Origin: Trichosphaerium sp. ATCC 40318
Taxonomy: Eukaryota; Discosea; Flabellinia; Trichosidae
Assembly: GCA_038496445.1 (NCBI GenBank)
Contig: JALMLS010000488.1
Coordinates: forward strand, 1 to 64,000
Reading direction: 5' to 3'
Length of the DNA: 64,000 bases
The position numbers and the translations under genes were made by a program. Below the pieces are notes generated by a model. That model was given only the letters and a program-made list of their open reading frames with translations. It did no database searches and was not told the origin of the DNA. Below, piece by piece: positions 35,901 to 49,506 of this stretch. The first letter of the stretch is position 1. The number at the start of each line of letters is the position of its first letter.

Positions 35901-38813
35901 TATAAATTCTGGAAGCAACTCACTCAACAAGACTCATTCGATGACTTGCTTGACGCCATTTGGTGTAGAGATATGGCTATTGCTGTGATCAAAGTGTCTT
36001 TGCAGGAACAATGGCCTTGCGTACAGACTTTCTTCTCAAAGAGCAAATTTTTCTTCCTATTGAACCAATACCCATTGGATCCATCGTTCATCAACCTATA
36101 TCACACTTTTGTCCTGCTACAACGTACAAATCTTCTCGATGCGGTAGGCACCAAATTTGAGGTTGAGCCTGAACCAGACCTTGTCATCACACTCTTGATT
36201 GGTAAAGGCTTATACGCCGAAGCCAGAGAGCACGCTATTAGCCGGCAACGAGATCCAGACAAAGTAACTTTGGCACAAGTTAAGACTATTGTGAAACCAA
36301 CAGCCAATAGGCTATTGCGTCGAGGTCCAGGCGTTGAGGTATGTCGTGTAACTTTATTTGTACTTGTTTGACTGATTGATATTTAGCAAATGTGGGAGCG
36401 TGTCCAGCAAATGTTCTTGGAGCATAAGTGCAGTCCGCTCTTTGCAGGAAACTTCTTTGCAGCGCAAGGGGAAAGATTGCTAAAATCCAAAGGAGGTGCT
36501 TACAATCTCAGAACCAGAGGTACATCTTATTTAACACTACTTTCTCCCTAAATTTTAACCGCAGGCGATGCTACATTGGTAATTCGGTTATTCAGTCTGG
36601 CCATAAATTGGCTAAACGGTACAAAGGATTGTCGAGTTAGATGTATTGTAGTGACTAATATATTTAGGGGTACACAATCAGCAAATTGGTAAGTGGCCTC
36701 ACCAAGGAGATAATTGGAAGTCTCAAGATGAGTTGGCAAAGCTAGAACGTACCATACTTCGCTTGTCTATTGTAGAGCAAGCCACGAGTGGGCCATCGCC
36801 GGGTACCAGCCCTGTCACTGATACAGACGCCTTTCCGTTCCCAAACTCCCCTACCCAAATCCCTTCCCATATGGCATCCAACACCAACCATTTACGTCGT
36901 ATTGTTTCCAACTTGCTAGAAGAGGATAACTTTGATCAAGCCGGAAAATTATGTACGATGTCTCTTCGTTTTGAAGTTCTAACAGTTGGCTCAGGTCTTC
37001 AGTTTCACTACGAAAGTGATGACTTGATAATCATCGAAGCAATGCTAACCATGATATACACAAATACGCGCATGCCTTCCAATCCAGAGCAATCTACCCA
37101 CAAAGCGCGTGAAGCATTACAAGCTGCGGAGAATGATAAGCTAAGCGCACTTGAGAGTCTAGCATCGCAGGTGCAATTCGCCACGGGATGTGCCGATAGG
37201 ATTATCATAAAATGGAAAGTTTGTACTGCTCTAAGGCTACCAGACGCAGACGCATTCGATGCAATTGATCTGTACAATCACGTACAATCGTTAATTCCGC
37301 ACAACGACAAATTAGAGCTGACCACTCACTTCATTCTGAGGTTCAAACTAGACCAACAACGGGTAACCAACACTGTGGTACATCGCCTGTTAAGTATGTT
37401 TTCGTAGGTATCGAATATTATCGCTGGCCAAATCATGAATAACATTAACAAGTCAGTACAAATGCAATCGACTAAAGAATGTAAACGCCTTGTGTCTCTA
37501 TCACAAGTTCCCGAATTTGTTGGTAGTACGCTCGTGAGTCGCGTGGAGGCAGACAGAGCCAAAAACAAGCTACCACTAGATCAACAGGCCATGATTCTCA
37601 TAATTGCTCACTATGCCTTTGTCGAATCATCTTCAATTGATGGCACAGATCGTGTTCTGCGTATTATCCGACAGATAGTGCCTGTACGTTACCTGAGTCA
37701 AGATTTTTTTAAAAACCATTATGTCAGTTGCAGGTTTTGTTACGTGTACTCATTTGTTTGTAGCAATACGTCAACAATAGGAAGTATAGGTTACTTGTTA
37801 AGATTGTAGTAGAAACAAAGCAATACAAACAGTTACAGTACATTTTGGATCTGCTCGTCAAGTGCGTACTGGACATTCTATTTGTTTCTTCTAGAAATAG
37901 ATAGTATTACAAAAACTAACCTTTTTGTTTGAACTAGGTATGACTGTTTTGAAATGCTGTTGTCTAGGAATGTAGCCGCTTCTCTAACAACGCCTGAAGA
38001 TAAAAAAGACTTACAAATAGCATTGTATAACTTTCTACGGACAAACTATCCATCTGAAGAGAACAAACTAAAACTTTTGTTCTTGCATTTTAAAATGTAC
38101 AGAGAGCAAGCTGTATTTCTTCACAAGCAAGCGTCAAAGCGCATTAAGCTGTTTGCACAACGTTTTGCGAAAGATGGATTGGATGTAGACGAACTAGCTG
38201 ATATTTACGATTTGTTCCTTCAAGCTGCAGAGATATACAACAAATACGACTGCCACAATTTGGCCGAACAAGAAATGTTTCAAGCACAATTGGTTCTGCT
38301 TCAACTCAAGTACCGCAACTCGCTCCTTCTCAATATATCACAAGATGATGTGCTCACAACATTATGTGGTACTGCAACCAAGAACCAAAATACCATTTGT
38401 TGACGTGTCTGTCTTTAGGTATGCCAATTTTTTCACACGCGTACATTATCGCCAGTGCCTATGGTGTTGCATCCAAGCAATCGATATGGGTAGCAGCTAT
38501 ATATGCTCAGTGTGTCGTTAAGGGCAATTTTGTATTTTTAGAAGATGTAACTGGAGCGCTACCTCACTTGGACGTACGAATTTGTAATGTCACCATCCTC
38601 AGTATGTTAACAAAACTTTACTAGATGAACGCTGCATTTGTATCGCTTACAAAGCGGTTCTTGGCCGATTCGAGCAAAGATACATACCAGCAATCTTTTC
38701 ACAAAATACTTTCCGCGTATCTTGATGATGGTTCGCTGCGATACAAACTGGCTTGCGAACTTGGCTTCGAAGATATAAAAGAGCAACTTGCTTGGATACA
38801 AAAGCTTGTGTAA
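29972..38813 (+). CDS. SPG11: Spatacsin (SPG11-like)
   Basis: Spatacsin is a very large scaffold that works with spastizin and AP-5 in lysosome reformation and late-endosome sorting. The ATG at 29972 (MDESTKGEQPESTAYSVVLR) follows an in-frame TTG that I do not use. The N-terminal half reads as a beta-rich region, then long helical repeats. Family identification rests on the C-terminal spatacsin domain: QYKQLQYILDLLVKYDCFEM, then NKLKLLFLHFKMYREQAVFL, LQAAEIYNKYDCHNLAEQEM, ASAYGVASKQSIWVAAIYAQ and VVKGNFVFLEDVTGALPHLD, in the same order as in human spatacsin. Total length is probably about 2,300 residues after removing several dozen short introns. The end is TAA at 38811-38813. No frame break was found in the parts I followed. 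Confidence 0.9.
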
Positions 38814-39133
38814 CAACTGTGCTCCTTGCAACTGTATTATACTGTACAAACAAAATAGATGCGTTAAATCGCTCCGAACTCAAAATAAACCAAAAAACCC
38901 CCTTGCACGTGCTTACATATTTGAGGTAAAAAACACGTGATTTCTAGTGCAAACACCAAATGGGACAGCATGTAGACAAAAATCCGCCCAGTGTTTAACA
39001 TTGTATCGCTCACATGCCACAATAGCGTAGGGAACAGCTAGTGAGGCTTGCCGCTTAAGAGTAGCTAAGTTGTGGTCATAGAAAGTCACTTTAGCTTTAA
39101 TTAATTATTTATTGCCAAGCGTACTGAATTATA
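38814..39133. promoter_or_regulatory. Intergenic region with two CACGTG boxes
   Basis: These 320 bases run from the spatacsin stop to the pseudokinase ATG. CACGTG occurs at 38906-38911 and 38934-38939. No gene is seen. The region probably contains the spatacsin 3' end and the pseudokinase promoter; the motif role is inferred. Confidence 0.35.
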
Positions 39134-41623
39134 ATGGCCATGAACAGAATAAAAAAGTTCGGGACTGTTAAATTCCACCACAGAAAAGAACGAAATAAAT
39201 CGTTGTTTTATAAAGACCCAATGAGCTCTACTGGGCCAGGATCTATATCAACGTCTTCAATGGTGTCCTCTGAAGATATTTACAAAAAACGCAAAGTCAG
39301 CCAAGTGACTCCTAAAGCCGTTTCTTCAAAGTCTAAACATATGATTCGCTCAAGCTCTGTCGTATCATTACAACGACGAAGGAAAACTTCCGAAGAGTTA
39401 AACGTAAGACGTCATTCCAATGGCCTTAGACAATTCAAGGTGCGCCATACTCGGTACAAATAGCGGCGCTGTAGCAAGTTATAACAAAACAAGTCAAAAA
39501 TCTTTTTTTAGTTTTGTAGCAGTACTTACTGTATTAATATGACTCTTATCAGGTCATCTTGGAGTACAAAAGCAGACCTAATGAAATATTAATGATAAAA
39601 TACGTGCGTGGTATTGTGTTTCGTCACGTGACGCGTCTAATAAGCGCAAAGGACCCCTCTAGAACCATGGAAAATTTACATATGAAGCTATGCTTAGACA
39701 GGAAGCTTTCAACTGCTTTCTGGTATACATTAGATTTAGTAACAACTGCAATTCTTGTTAAAGGATGTAGGGAAGTACGGTTAATGGACGGCCAACTACC
39801 TGATAAAAAAATGGCCATGTGCGAAGTAGGCGAAAATGCAATAAGACTTGTTGAAAGCTCGGAGCAGAACGACTCTGGGATAGTGGTAGTGCACGCCTTT
39901 AGCGTACGTTGGTTTTTCTGGTTTCTATGATTTGTGCAGTAATTGGCTACTTAGGAACTTTCAGAAGATGTTAGGGTACAATCCTTTGCGAAACCTTTCA
40001 GCAGTACGAAAATCAGCTAATATTAATGGTAGAGCGTTGTTAAACGTGCTGGTGTAAGCGAAGAGGAAACAAGAGATCCAAGGAATTTTGCTGTGCGTGG
40101 TTAGAACTCCATGGTCTTTTTTTTCTAATTTTGTTTTTTTAAAGATTCTTCTCAACTGTCTCAACTTCAGGCACCATACAAAGCTACACACACTGGAACA
40201 AGTAGAAAATGGTGCTTGTGAGTTGCTTCCAAGTGGTGCACCGCCTGGACCAGACGGATTAGGTATCAAAACTTGTTCACATAATAAAACAAAGTTGTGT
40301 TTACTAATTTACTTTGTTCGCAGTGATAACTTCAGGACATCCTAAAAAACATTATGCAATGCGTCGAAAGAACGATAGGTTTTATTATGCCCAGTCTCTG
40401 ACTAAAAAAAATTACCCTGTGCGTATTTAATTCTCCGTCTTTGACAACTACTTTTTCTAAGCATGTGTATTTAGGTAGCCATCAAAAAGTTGGTTGGCAC
40501 TGACGATCAAACAGATAGTCCAGACTCGTGGCAAAGGGTTGCCAACTTTTACACTCTGTGTTCTAAATCGAAGCACTTTCCAACTTTAATTGACATCTAC
40601 CAAAGCTCAACACGCGAAGCATGGGTAAGTTTTTTTGTTCTAAGGAAGATGTATTCTAAACGTGTTTTTTATCCAGCTCATAACAGAAATGTATGAAGGA
40701 GGTACTGTCAAGGAAGCTCTCGATATAAGAACACGATTTCAAGAAGATGAAATCGCATACATAGCCAAAGGAGTACGTCACCTCATTTTTTTAATTAATA
40801 TTAATTTATTGTAATCGTGCAATCCATAATCGTAACGCATTTGAACAGATATTGAACGGTTTGGCTTATCTGCACAAACATAACTGGATACATTCAAATC
40901 TACGAGGCAGCAATGTGTTACTCACTACAGAAGGACAAGTAAAAATAGGTGCAGATCCTCTTTAGTATTCCCACAATTTTCTTACTCCTTGTTCTAAAGT
41001 TGGGTTGTCAAGAATGGAGGATGTTACTGGTTAGTACCGTAGTTCGAATGCACTTATCCTTATGTAACCAATATAGGTGGTAGTTCAACAGAAATGGTTG
41101 GGTCGCCGTTTTATATGGCGCCAGAGGTGGTAGCAAAGAAACAGCGAGGCCCACCTGCTGACATATGGAGGTTTGATTAAAACTCGTTGCTATTAAATAC
41201 CTAACTCTGTTTTTTTTTTCATACAGCTTTGGTATTACATTGATAGAGATGGCTAGAAGGCAACCACCAAATGCGTCATCTACCATAAGGGCAATGTTTG
41301 TTACAGGAACACAAGGGGTTCCACAACCCTTTAAAGACACAACAAGGTGGTCACAAAGCTTTGAGTTTTTCATGACAGAGCAAGTGCTTCGTATGGAACC
41401 TGCTGAGCGTGCAACATCCTCTGAGCTCTTAAAAGTACGTCCACATAAACCTTGCATCATTTTGAAGCCATCAACATCCTCTCTTAACGTTTGTATGTAG
41501 AGCTCATGGATAGCCAAAGCATGTGGCATTGTAAAGATGGCCTCGCTCTTTCGAGATGTTTTTCATGAAGTGCGTGTTGATGCACGTTCTAAACGCAGCA
41601 AACAAGCGTCTGCATTGTTTTGA
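39134..41623 (+). CDS. STE20-like pseudokinase
   Basis: A multi-exon gene starting MAMNRIKKFGTVKFHHRKER, with a basic, Ser-rich N-terminus, a globular region (VILEYKSRPNEILMIKYVRG) and a linker before a kinase-like domain. The domain keeps the VAIK lysine (PVAIKKLVG), EMYEGGTVKEAL, GLAYLHKHNWIH, GSPFYMAPEVV and ADIWSFGITLIEMA, typical of STE20/MST kinases. Catalytic parts are lost: the HRD-x-K loop is HSNLRGSN, with the catalytic Asp now Asn; DFG is replaced by VGLSR after the only workable splice; and no glycine-rich loop is visible before VAIK. It is probably a scaffold or allosteric pseudokinase like STRAD. The end is TGA at 41621-41623 after QASALF. Exon joins in the linker (39900-40330) are uncertain. 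Confidence 0.8.
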
Positions 41624-42079
41624 GGCGTTTGTTTTTGTTGTTTGTTGTAATTTATGTCCAAGATGAGAAAAAAAAAGAAATGTTAATGTGCAAACTTGTT
41701 ATGTGATTGAGTTGTTACCTTTCGGTCAATTACTCCCCATAACAACGAATTTTGAGTAAACAGAATTCCTTGATCTGTATTTCGTTAAAATATTGATGGA
41801 TATTTGATTGAATAAATACGTGGAGCTTGCTACAGCAAAATACCCGAAAAATAATATTTCGGCGTAATACAGAGCAAAGATGTTGTCATAACGTTTAATG
41901 AATATACTATTGTTTAAATACGGAGAATTCCTTTACGCAAAATGTAGATGATAGAGAATACAGTCACCAAGCTCCGGAGAAAAACAAGCTGAATTTTTCT
42001 GGTTAAGAGTATAAACAAACAAGGTTTGGGTGATCGATAATTTTTGTTTTTATTTTACAGTTTTTGTTTTTTTTGGAAT
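41624..42079. other. Intergenic stretch between convergent genes, nothing supported
   Basis: AT-rich sequence between the pseudokinase stop and the stop of the next minus-strand gene. It most likely holds two 3' untranslated regions. No open frame, repeat or RNA gene was recognised. Confidence 0.5.
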
Positions 42080-45000
42080 TTATTCTTCAAGTTCTAGTTC
42101 GTCAAATCCTTTTTCAGCTTCTTCTCTTCTGATTACCATTGCAATAAATTCAGGATCAGTCATACCTTCAGAAAGATGATCAGGATCAGGTGGTGTAGGG
42201 TAATACACCTGTTGCACAAATGGTGGTGGTGATGACTCTACTGGTTCAATACCAGCAGCTGTAAGTAGCACGTCACGCAACATGTGTTTCTCCTGTAATT
42301 CATTTTCGATTTCATCAAAACTGCCAATACTCATTTCACGTGCGTAGTCTACAATATTTTGCAACGCTTTCAAGTTGCCCCTTGTGGTACCATCGGTAAA
42401 CTCGGAGCGATCGTAGTAAACAATAGGTTGAGGAGGTGTTCTCATGGCGCCTTCCATCTCAGGTTCTGGCTCACCCAAGTCTTGAATATATCTCTCAACA
42501 CCGGCAGCATTAAGGCTTGAAATGTGATTGTAAAGCGCTTTAGTGTTCTCCTTCATCTTTTGTTGAGCTTCATATTCATCCATAGGCGTTGCAACACCAT
42601 CGAGTAGTATATCACTCATTTTTTCAGTGTATTCTTGAAGGAGAGCAGTGTTCTTATGGCCTTCAGAAAGCTCTTGAGAGTACTGTGTAATGATCTTTCT
42701 AATACTTGGCGTTCCAACAATCAGACGCCGTTTAAAAGATTTGCCAACGTCGTCCAACATAGCGAGTGTGGCATTATGAATTGTTGGTTCTGTTCTTTCT
42801 TCCTTCGTTTTTTTTATTCGCTTCCAATTTGGCCATGTACCATCCTTATTTTTCCTCATTTTACCTTGAGGAAGGTCTGGGAATTTTTTAACGACTTCTT
42901 CCGTTTTTGGAATAGACTTCTCCAGTGATAGGTATTCTGCAATTTTCGCTTTGAATGATTTTGCTGCCTCATACGCCTCTTTTTTAAATTCTTCTGTACG
43001 CTCAACAGGGTATGGATTCACATCGTCAAAATTATGTACACCACGTGCAAGTTTAGCTCGCTTTTCGTATTCGCATGCATCATCCCTAAAATAAAGTAAA
43101 TTAATTGATGGGAGCAACAGCGGCAGAGCAACACAGAAAACGCACAATCAAAAGACAAAAAGAAATACAAAAAAAATAAAGCGAGAAGGACAAAGTTACG
43201 TACGGATTGATTGACTTTACAAATGTTTCTTTACTGTCCGGCATGAGGTACCCATACACAAAGTTGAGTGGAAGCATATCCTTCTTCTGAAATTCTGCAA
43301 TCTCTGAAGCGTCTGCCAATATGACCGGAGTGTTGCCCTAAAAAAGAAGGAGATATTTAAAACAAAAAAAGCATTTTTATCCAGTTTGAAATATTTGTGT
43401 CTACTTACCCTATCAACAATCTCATTAATTGATTGTATACTGATGAGGTAGAAATGACTCTTGAGTAAGTAAAATTCTATACAAGCATGTTAAAGAGAGG
43501 CAGTGAAAATGAGAAAAAAGTAAAAAAAAAAGAGAATACTAACGTAAAACGCCTTCAGCTGCAAGCTCTTCTATAGCCATGTAACTTATGAAACGGTAAC
43601 GGGCCATATCTTCTTCATCTGTTTCCTATTGACAAGGTTGAGAAGAATAGAAGCAACAACATTCGAATATAGAGAAACAAAAGTATGTACCACTGGCTTT
43701 CTAGTCGTCATCTCCTTTACAAGTTCGAAGTTACTACCCATTTTTTGCATCTCAAGCATTTCTGAAACAACCTGTTTAGCAAAAAGAGGAGGTCTTAAGC
43801 AGTCAAAAAAAAATGCAAAAAAAGTGCGTACTATCTACAGTGAGACCAACAGCATCGACTAGTACAACAATATTTTGTTTGTAAACTCTAATATCATGGT
43901 CTGCATTCCAATTGGCTGGTATGTACTACAAAAACGTTAGTACAAGCACACACTAATTATTTTTATTCATTCACTACGTACGCGGAATGGCGGAGAGTCT
44001 TGAGCGAGAAGCTCTCTTTCAGCAAGTTTTTGAGCGGCTTCGTTGTCTTGTTGTTCTCTAAAATAGTCTACCTCAATTTCAAAAGGTGACTTCTCCGTTT
44101 GAGTGTATATTACTTTAGGCACTTTAAAGCCCATAGCATTAAGAATATAGTTCCTGTTGTTTGTGATTTTAAAAGCCAAGCCTGGGTACCACGGGCAAAA
44201 AAGCTCTACCAAGGGTTTGTCTAAGATTAACAATGTTAGAAGAATATAATATTAGAATAGACACAAACGGATTTCGAATCCATTTTGACGTTAAATTAGA
44301 AAGGTTATTGACGTACCAAAAACAATTGCTGGATCTCCAACAAAATAATCAAATGCTCCAACCAACCTTTTTTGAATAAATTGTGGTACTGGTAGAATAC
44401 CATAGAACCAATCAAAAGGCTCTTTCACCATCCAATACGCAAAAGTAAAGTAGTATATTGAAGGTGTCAGTAATGCTCGAATAACTGCGTAGAATGGAAA
44501 ACCAACGACAACTACTGGTCCAAACACAATTGAATCCACGGTATCGAGAACCGTGTCTAAGTAAATGGATTTAATAAAGACTGATCAACCCCGTTGCAAA
44601 AGAATGATTTAAAAAGACGTGATTATTGCACAATATCACGTGATTAAAAAAAAAGTTGACACGTGATCCAAGTTGTTTTTGGTTTGTGTTGTAAAGGGAT
44701 AACTTACGCATGTATGGCCGACTATAACCCATTTCATATAGTCCTCTGCGGAATAAAAAGAATCCGAGAACAAACAAGAGAATATACATCATGTACGTCT
44801 TGAATTTTTTGTTATCTTCTTCTGTTTCACGCCAAAACCATGAAGGTACAACATTCTGAGATTTAATCCATTCTTTCCACTCTTTGTACTTTTCTTTGTA
44901 AATATCTTCCTAAACAAGAAAAACCAATCAGAAGACTTTCTACAAAAAAACAAAAAAAGGTGGGTGCGCACAAGAAAATAAACCATTTCTGTTTTAGTGT

Positions 45001-48000
45001 AATGGTGCCAAGCTATTGAGGCCACAGCTTGAAATATTGGTTCTTGCAACTCATCTGCTAAATCTGCGTCGTTTATATTTGCAATAGTAGCCATTAATTG
45101 TGTGTTGCCGGATGGGATGCCAAGTACGGTATCTACGCCCTCTAGCAATTCTTTGTTTAGACCTAAATCGAGACACATTAGTTCATATTATACATTATTA
45201 TAAAGAAAACGGGGAGAGGGTACCTAGACGGCGAAGTTGCTTAAAATAGTTGTGTATTGTCACCTTATCAAATCTTTCAATCTATAGTATCGTTAGTTAG
45301 TGATGGCAGTCATGACATATACATGGTAGTTTGTAAACGTACATGCAAAAAATATGGTATATTAAATGAATCCCTAGGTCGTGTCTCTTCAAAGAGAGGC
45401 TGGTAAAAGAAGGAGTAAGTTGATTACAAAGCAATATGTTACCAAGCAAAACGTATTTATATACTTACCGCAAGAGAGTAACAAACACCTTCTAAAAGAT
45501 GTATACGGTTAAGTACTTTGTTAACATAGAATCTATGCTGGAAGAGCATTTGCTCAAATAAATCTGTATGCAAATATGCCAATTCTGGTCCTGTCATTTT
45601 ACAACTTGGATGAAGTTTCAAAACAAGGTATGCTAACCCTTCAAGCCTGTCACTATAGTACTTAGGTTAGTGATAAACTGCGGTGTTGTTTCTATCAACA
45701 AAACCCAAAAATGAGCGTACGTTGGTATTTTTAAGACTTTCAAATGTCCATCCTTACTAAATAATGCTCTCCATTGATCTAGCTTGTTATCTTCAGGAAG
45801 AAGATGATCTTCTAGTTCCCAAGTAAACCTACATTCAGCTTTCTCATGAGCTCTAGAGATGCGTGTTCCTTTCATATCCCAGTGTCCTTCCATTGTCAAT
45901 TGATTCTTTGGTTGAGCAAGCACTAGCGCAGTTCCAGGATCCACCTTTTTCTTTTTTTTGCCTTTAGCAGGCTCTGTTTCATCGCCATCACTGGCTGGCG
46001 TTCCATCCTCTACAGCATCATCTTTGCCAACTTGTTTATTTTCTTCTTCTGGAGTTTGCTCGGATGAAGGCTTTGGTTCTGCAACGTCCGGTTTAGATTC
46101 TTCTACACCTTCACCAGATTTTGTAGGCTCTGGTTCAGTACTCTCATCTTGCTTCGGAGAAGGCTCACTAGGCTTCTCACCACCTTGGGGTTGCGTACTA
46201 TCTGGTGTAGCTTTTGCATCCGGAGTAGGTGGTGGTACCACAATATCTTCTTTAGCAGGTTGTTCAGGTACGTCTTTAGGCGTTTGCTTCGGTTCTACAG
46301 GCTCAGAAGGTTGAGGTGGTGTTTCTGGTTTGGGTGGTTCTTGATCAGTGTTCTCAGCCTCCGTTGGTTCGCTAGGTTTAACAACATCCTGCGCCTGGGC
46401 GGTATCTGCAGATGTAGTATCTGCGGTTGGTGTAGGTTGAGGCTTCGGTTTACGTTTTTTAGGTTTAGGTTTGCTGTCTGCTGGTGGTACGTCTACATTA
46501 AAGTTAGATTCCTACCGTGCTTTTAAAATCTTACCCGGTTGAGGCGGTGCATCACCTGCTGGTGCCCCTGCGGCACCTAATAGAAGTCTCTCACGGGTTT
46601 GATTTACTGCTTGCTCTCGCTGAGCCGCTAACTTCCGTTTAAGCATCTCACGCTCAACATTATTAATATGCAAGCCGGCGTTTGCTGAAAGAGACCACCA
46701 AGCTGGTTGAAAGGAAAAGTTAGACTTCTCCATGTAGTCAATTAAAGACTCTTTATCCATGTAATCATCTACACCACTAAGGAGCGCGTTCATTATCTGA
46801 TACTCTGTAACATCCTGATAGTTATGCCATCCCCACTTTACAAAGTTACGCAAAGCAATCTGTCTGCCTCGTCCTTGTACGCTTGTAATATATGAAGTCT
46901 GTAATAGTAATTACCTGTCAGTGCCCGTAGCTACAAACAAAAGATACAAAAAAAAAAGGGTTGTATCTTATTTTTCGATTATAAACTTACCAGATGTTCT
47001 TCTTCGCCTGTAGTAGCCCACGTCAGGAAACCAGGCATTTCGTGATAATTAACACCATGTTCTGCAATCAGTTTCTTCACCTTGCGGATCACAAAACCTG
47101 TTGGATAATAACTCTTTATCTTGTGTAGTTCACGCCACCACTCAGCCATTTTATACAAGCCTTTCGCCAAGTCTTTAATCTCGTAATCAACATAGAGATA
47201 ACGATGAAGACCAACGTATTTTTTGGCCAATACAATACCAGGAGGGATTGTGTGATTACTTTCCTCAGCAGCCTCTGCTACATCTTCGTATAAAGACGTT
47301 CTAAGGTAATTCCGAACATATTCGACAAGGGGGTTAGGTGGTTCCTCAGAATCATTTAATGATACTTCACGCATGTTTCTTTGAAAAAAAAAGTATCAGT
47401 AACCATCAAAAGGGGTAAAAAAAACCCAAAAAGAAATATGCTCTAACATACCCTTTTAATAGATTTTCTTCGTTCTGTTTATCTATACGCTCGCATATAT
47501 CTGCAATAGAAATATCAGCAGTGTCAGGATTAAGACGCTGAGCCTGTAATCTGTCAAGAACTTCAGGTCCAAGGATTCTCTTCTCAGCGCTTGTAAGTGG
47601 CGAGTTCAATAGCATGACTCTAACAGCTACATCCTCTTCAAGTGTTTGAGGAAGTCTACCATTCTTTATACCAAGTTTACGGAGTACAAGGCGCTGCTCT
47701 GGAGAAAGAACAATAATGGCTTGATCCAACTCATGCTTTTTAGCCACTTTCGACTTGAGCGACATGGCTCTGTCAAAAAATTCATCTTTAGTGCGGCTAC
47801 TAAGCTCTCCAAATCCTGGCGCTTTGTCCGTCTTCGGAAAGTTATTGTAAGAATATCGGAGTGCACGCTTGTGTTGATTGAAAACCTTTAAACACACCAT
47901 GTTAGCAAGAAAGGCACTCTCTTTTGCAAAAAAAAAAAAACCACTACCTTTCGGATGTCGGCTGCTAATTTGTCTTTCCAGTCTTCTGCCCTATCTTCCA

Positions 48001-49135
48001 AATTACGTTCATGCCTCTCTTTTGAGCTATCATCCAATACTGATTTTTGTTCTGCTGTCAAGCGACCAAATGCTTCTTGTATCATCTCTGGAGTAACACC
48101 ATATTCTAAAGAAAGGTACTCACTGGGATTCTTCATAATTTTATCTACATGCTCTTTATCTTCGCCAGTAGGTCTATGCGCTAAAATCTCAGCCTCGTGT
48201 ACCGAGATTGTGCCGCTTGCTGCTGCATGAAGAAGGACTTGAGAGTAACTAGAGCGAAGGTTTTCGAAGGCGTCTGAACCTCTTATATGCGTTGCAGCGA
48301 ATTGCTTTCCATTCTTCCAGAACGCAGCTACTCGATCAGGTTTCAACTTGTTTTCTTTGAAAACGTCTTCTAGGTGTTCAATAAACGCTTCAGCGCTTTC
48401 CATCTCAGGTACGTTATCTTCTTTGAGAGGGAACAGCTTTTCACTAAACATTTGTATGGCCTTATCAATATCACCTTTTGCTTCGAGAGCAACTGAGTCA
48501 AGCATTTCGGTGACCACTTTAGGTGACAATCCATAGTCTTTAGCGAACGATTTTGTTATTTGATCCACTTGTTTGCGTTCTATCTCGTAGTTTTTCTCTG
48601 CAAACGCTTGAATAGTCTAAACCTACGCATCAGAACCAGCAAGCAAGCACAATTACGCATAAATAACTTGACGTACGTTTGGACTTGCTTCTCTTTGAAA
48701 TTTTAGCTCCGTTACAAGCAAATCTGTGTAGTGGAACTTCATTGATAACTGCAATTGCGTCGGATATTCAGGTTCATCAAATTCTTCAGCACTTATTGTA
48801 TCGGTTGGTGTCACCCACTCAAATTTGTCTTTTTTGGCCTCTGAAGGAAGAACTGACTCGTCTTCTGGTGCCTCTTCTGCTTGTGTGTTAGAAGACACCA
48901 AAGGTTTCTATAGACACGATCTGCGGTCGTAAACGTGTTTATTGTGCGTAAGCGTACCAGGTTTTGGTGGTGGTTCTGCATTTACATCTATCTTTTCTGT
49001 TTCCGCCTTTTCGGCCTCTTCTGTAGCGTAATCGCGACGAAAAACAGAGTGGCGTTGGGTACCATGCGCTCTTTTAGCTTTAATGCTCAGGTGGCCGTAT
49101 TTTATGCCAGAGCCGCGACATAAAGCTTTAATCAT
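42080..49135 (-). CDS. Very large putative mitochondrial membrane protein, unrecognised
   Basis: A long chain of minus-strand exons from ATG 49135 to TAA 42080-42082, roughly 1,900 residues. The N-terminus (MIKALCRGSGIKYGHLSIKA, then HSVFRRDYATEEAEK) looks like a mitochondrial presequence with an R-x-Y/A-type cleavage site. A helical, charged region follows (MDQITKSFAKDYGLSPKVVT to about 47406). Next comes a domain with LHRYLYVDYEIKDLAKGLYK and WGWHNYQDVTEYQIMNALLS, then a roughly 130-residue Pro/Glu/Lys/Thr-rich linker (about 45960-46500), and a folded part (TMEGHWDMKGTRISRAHEKA). Membrane segments lie near 44530-44300 and 44790-44710 (VVVVGFPFYAVIRALLTPSI, MMYILLFVLGFFLFRRGLYE). The soluble end is helical and acidic (DELELEE). 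I recognise no family. The first intron is in phase if it uses the acceptor before EEAPEDESV. Confidence 0.72.
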
Positions 49136-49506
49136 TGCGTTACAGTGTGTTTTAGCTGTATTTACTAATATAAACTCACTACACTGCTAAAAGTAACTAC
49201 AACCGAGAGTTGACACACACCCAACTGTCAGTGGCCCTTTCCGCAGTGAATATACGCTCAAAAATTTCTCAAGAAGAAAAAACAGTCACAAAAAGTCAAA
49301 ACATACATTTCACAAAAATTTTTCGTTTTATTTTGGTGCACGCGATTAAACAACATGATGAACAAACCGACATGCTATGTACAAGCTGACGAGCAGAGAT
49401 GTTCGGGAAAATGACAATCTACACAGCACCAACTGGTGGTATCTGACCAATGCGTTTACGTATTGATGGATAGCGTACCAACGCGTTCTAAGAAAGAGTT
49501 AATAAT
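49136..49506. other. Intergenic stretch, nothing supported
   Basis: About 370 bases upstream of the large mitochondrial gene and downstream of TBC1D7, both on the minus strand. No gene or repeat was recognised. It probably contains the promoter of the large gene. Confidence 0.45.

Noticed and set aside
40920-41030. Reading VKIGADPL as a kinase DFG relative
   Set aside because: That frame stops three codons later. No donor after it joins in phase to the GLSR exon, so the splice at GTGCAG was preferred.
45958-46526. Two plus-strand frames rich in Ser/Gly or Arg/Phe/Trp
   Set aside because: They lie opposite the Pro/Glu/Lys linker of the large minus-strand gene and reflect its biased composition.
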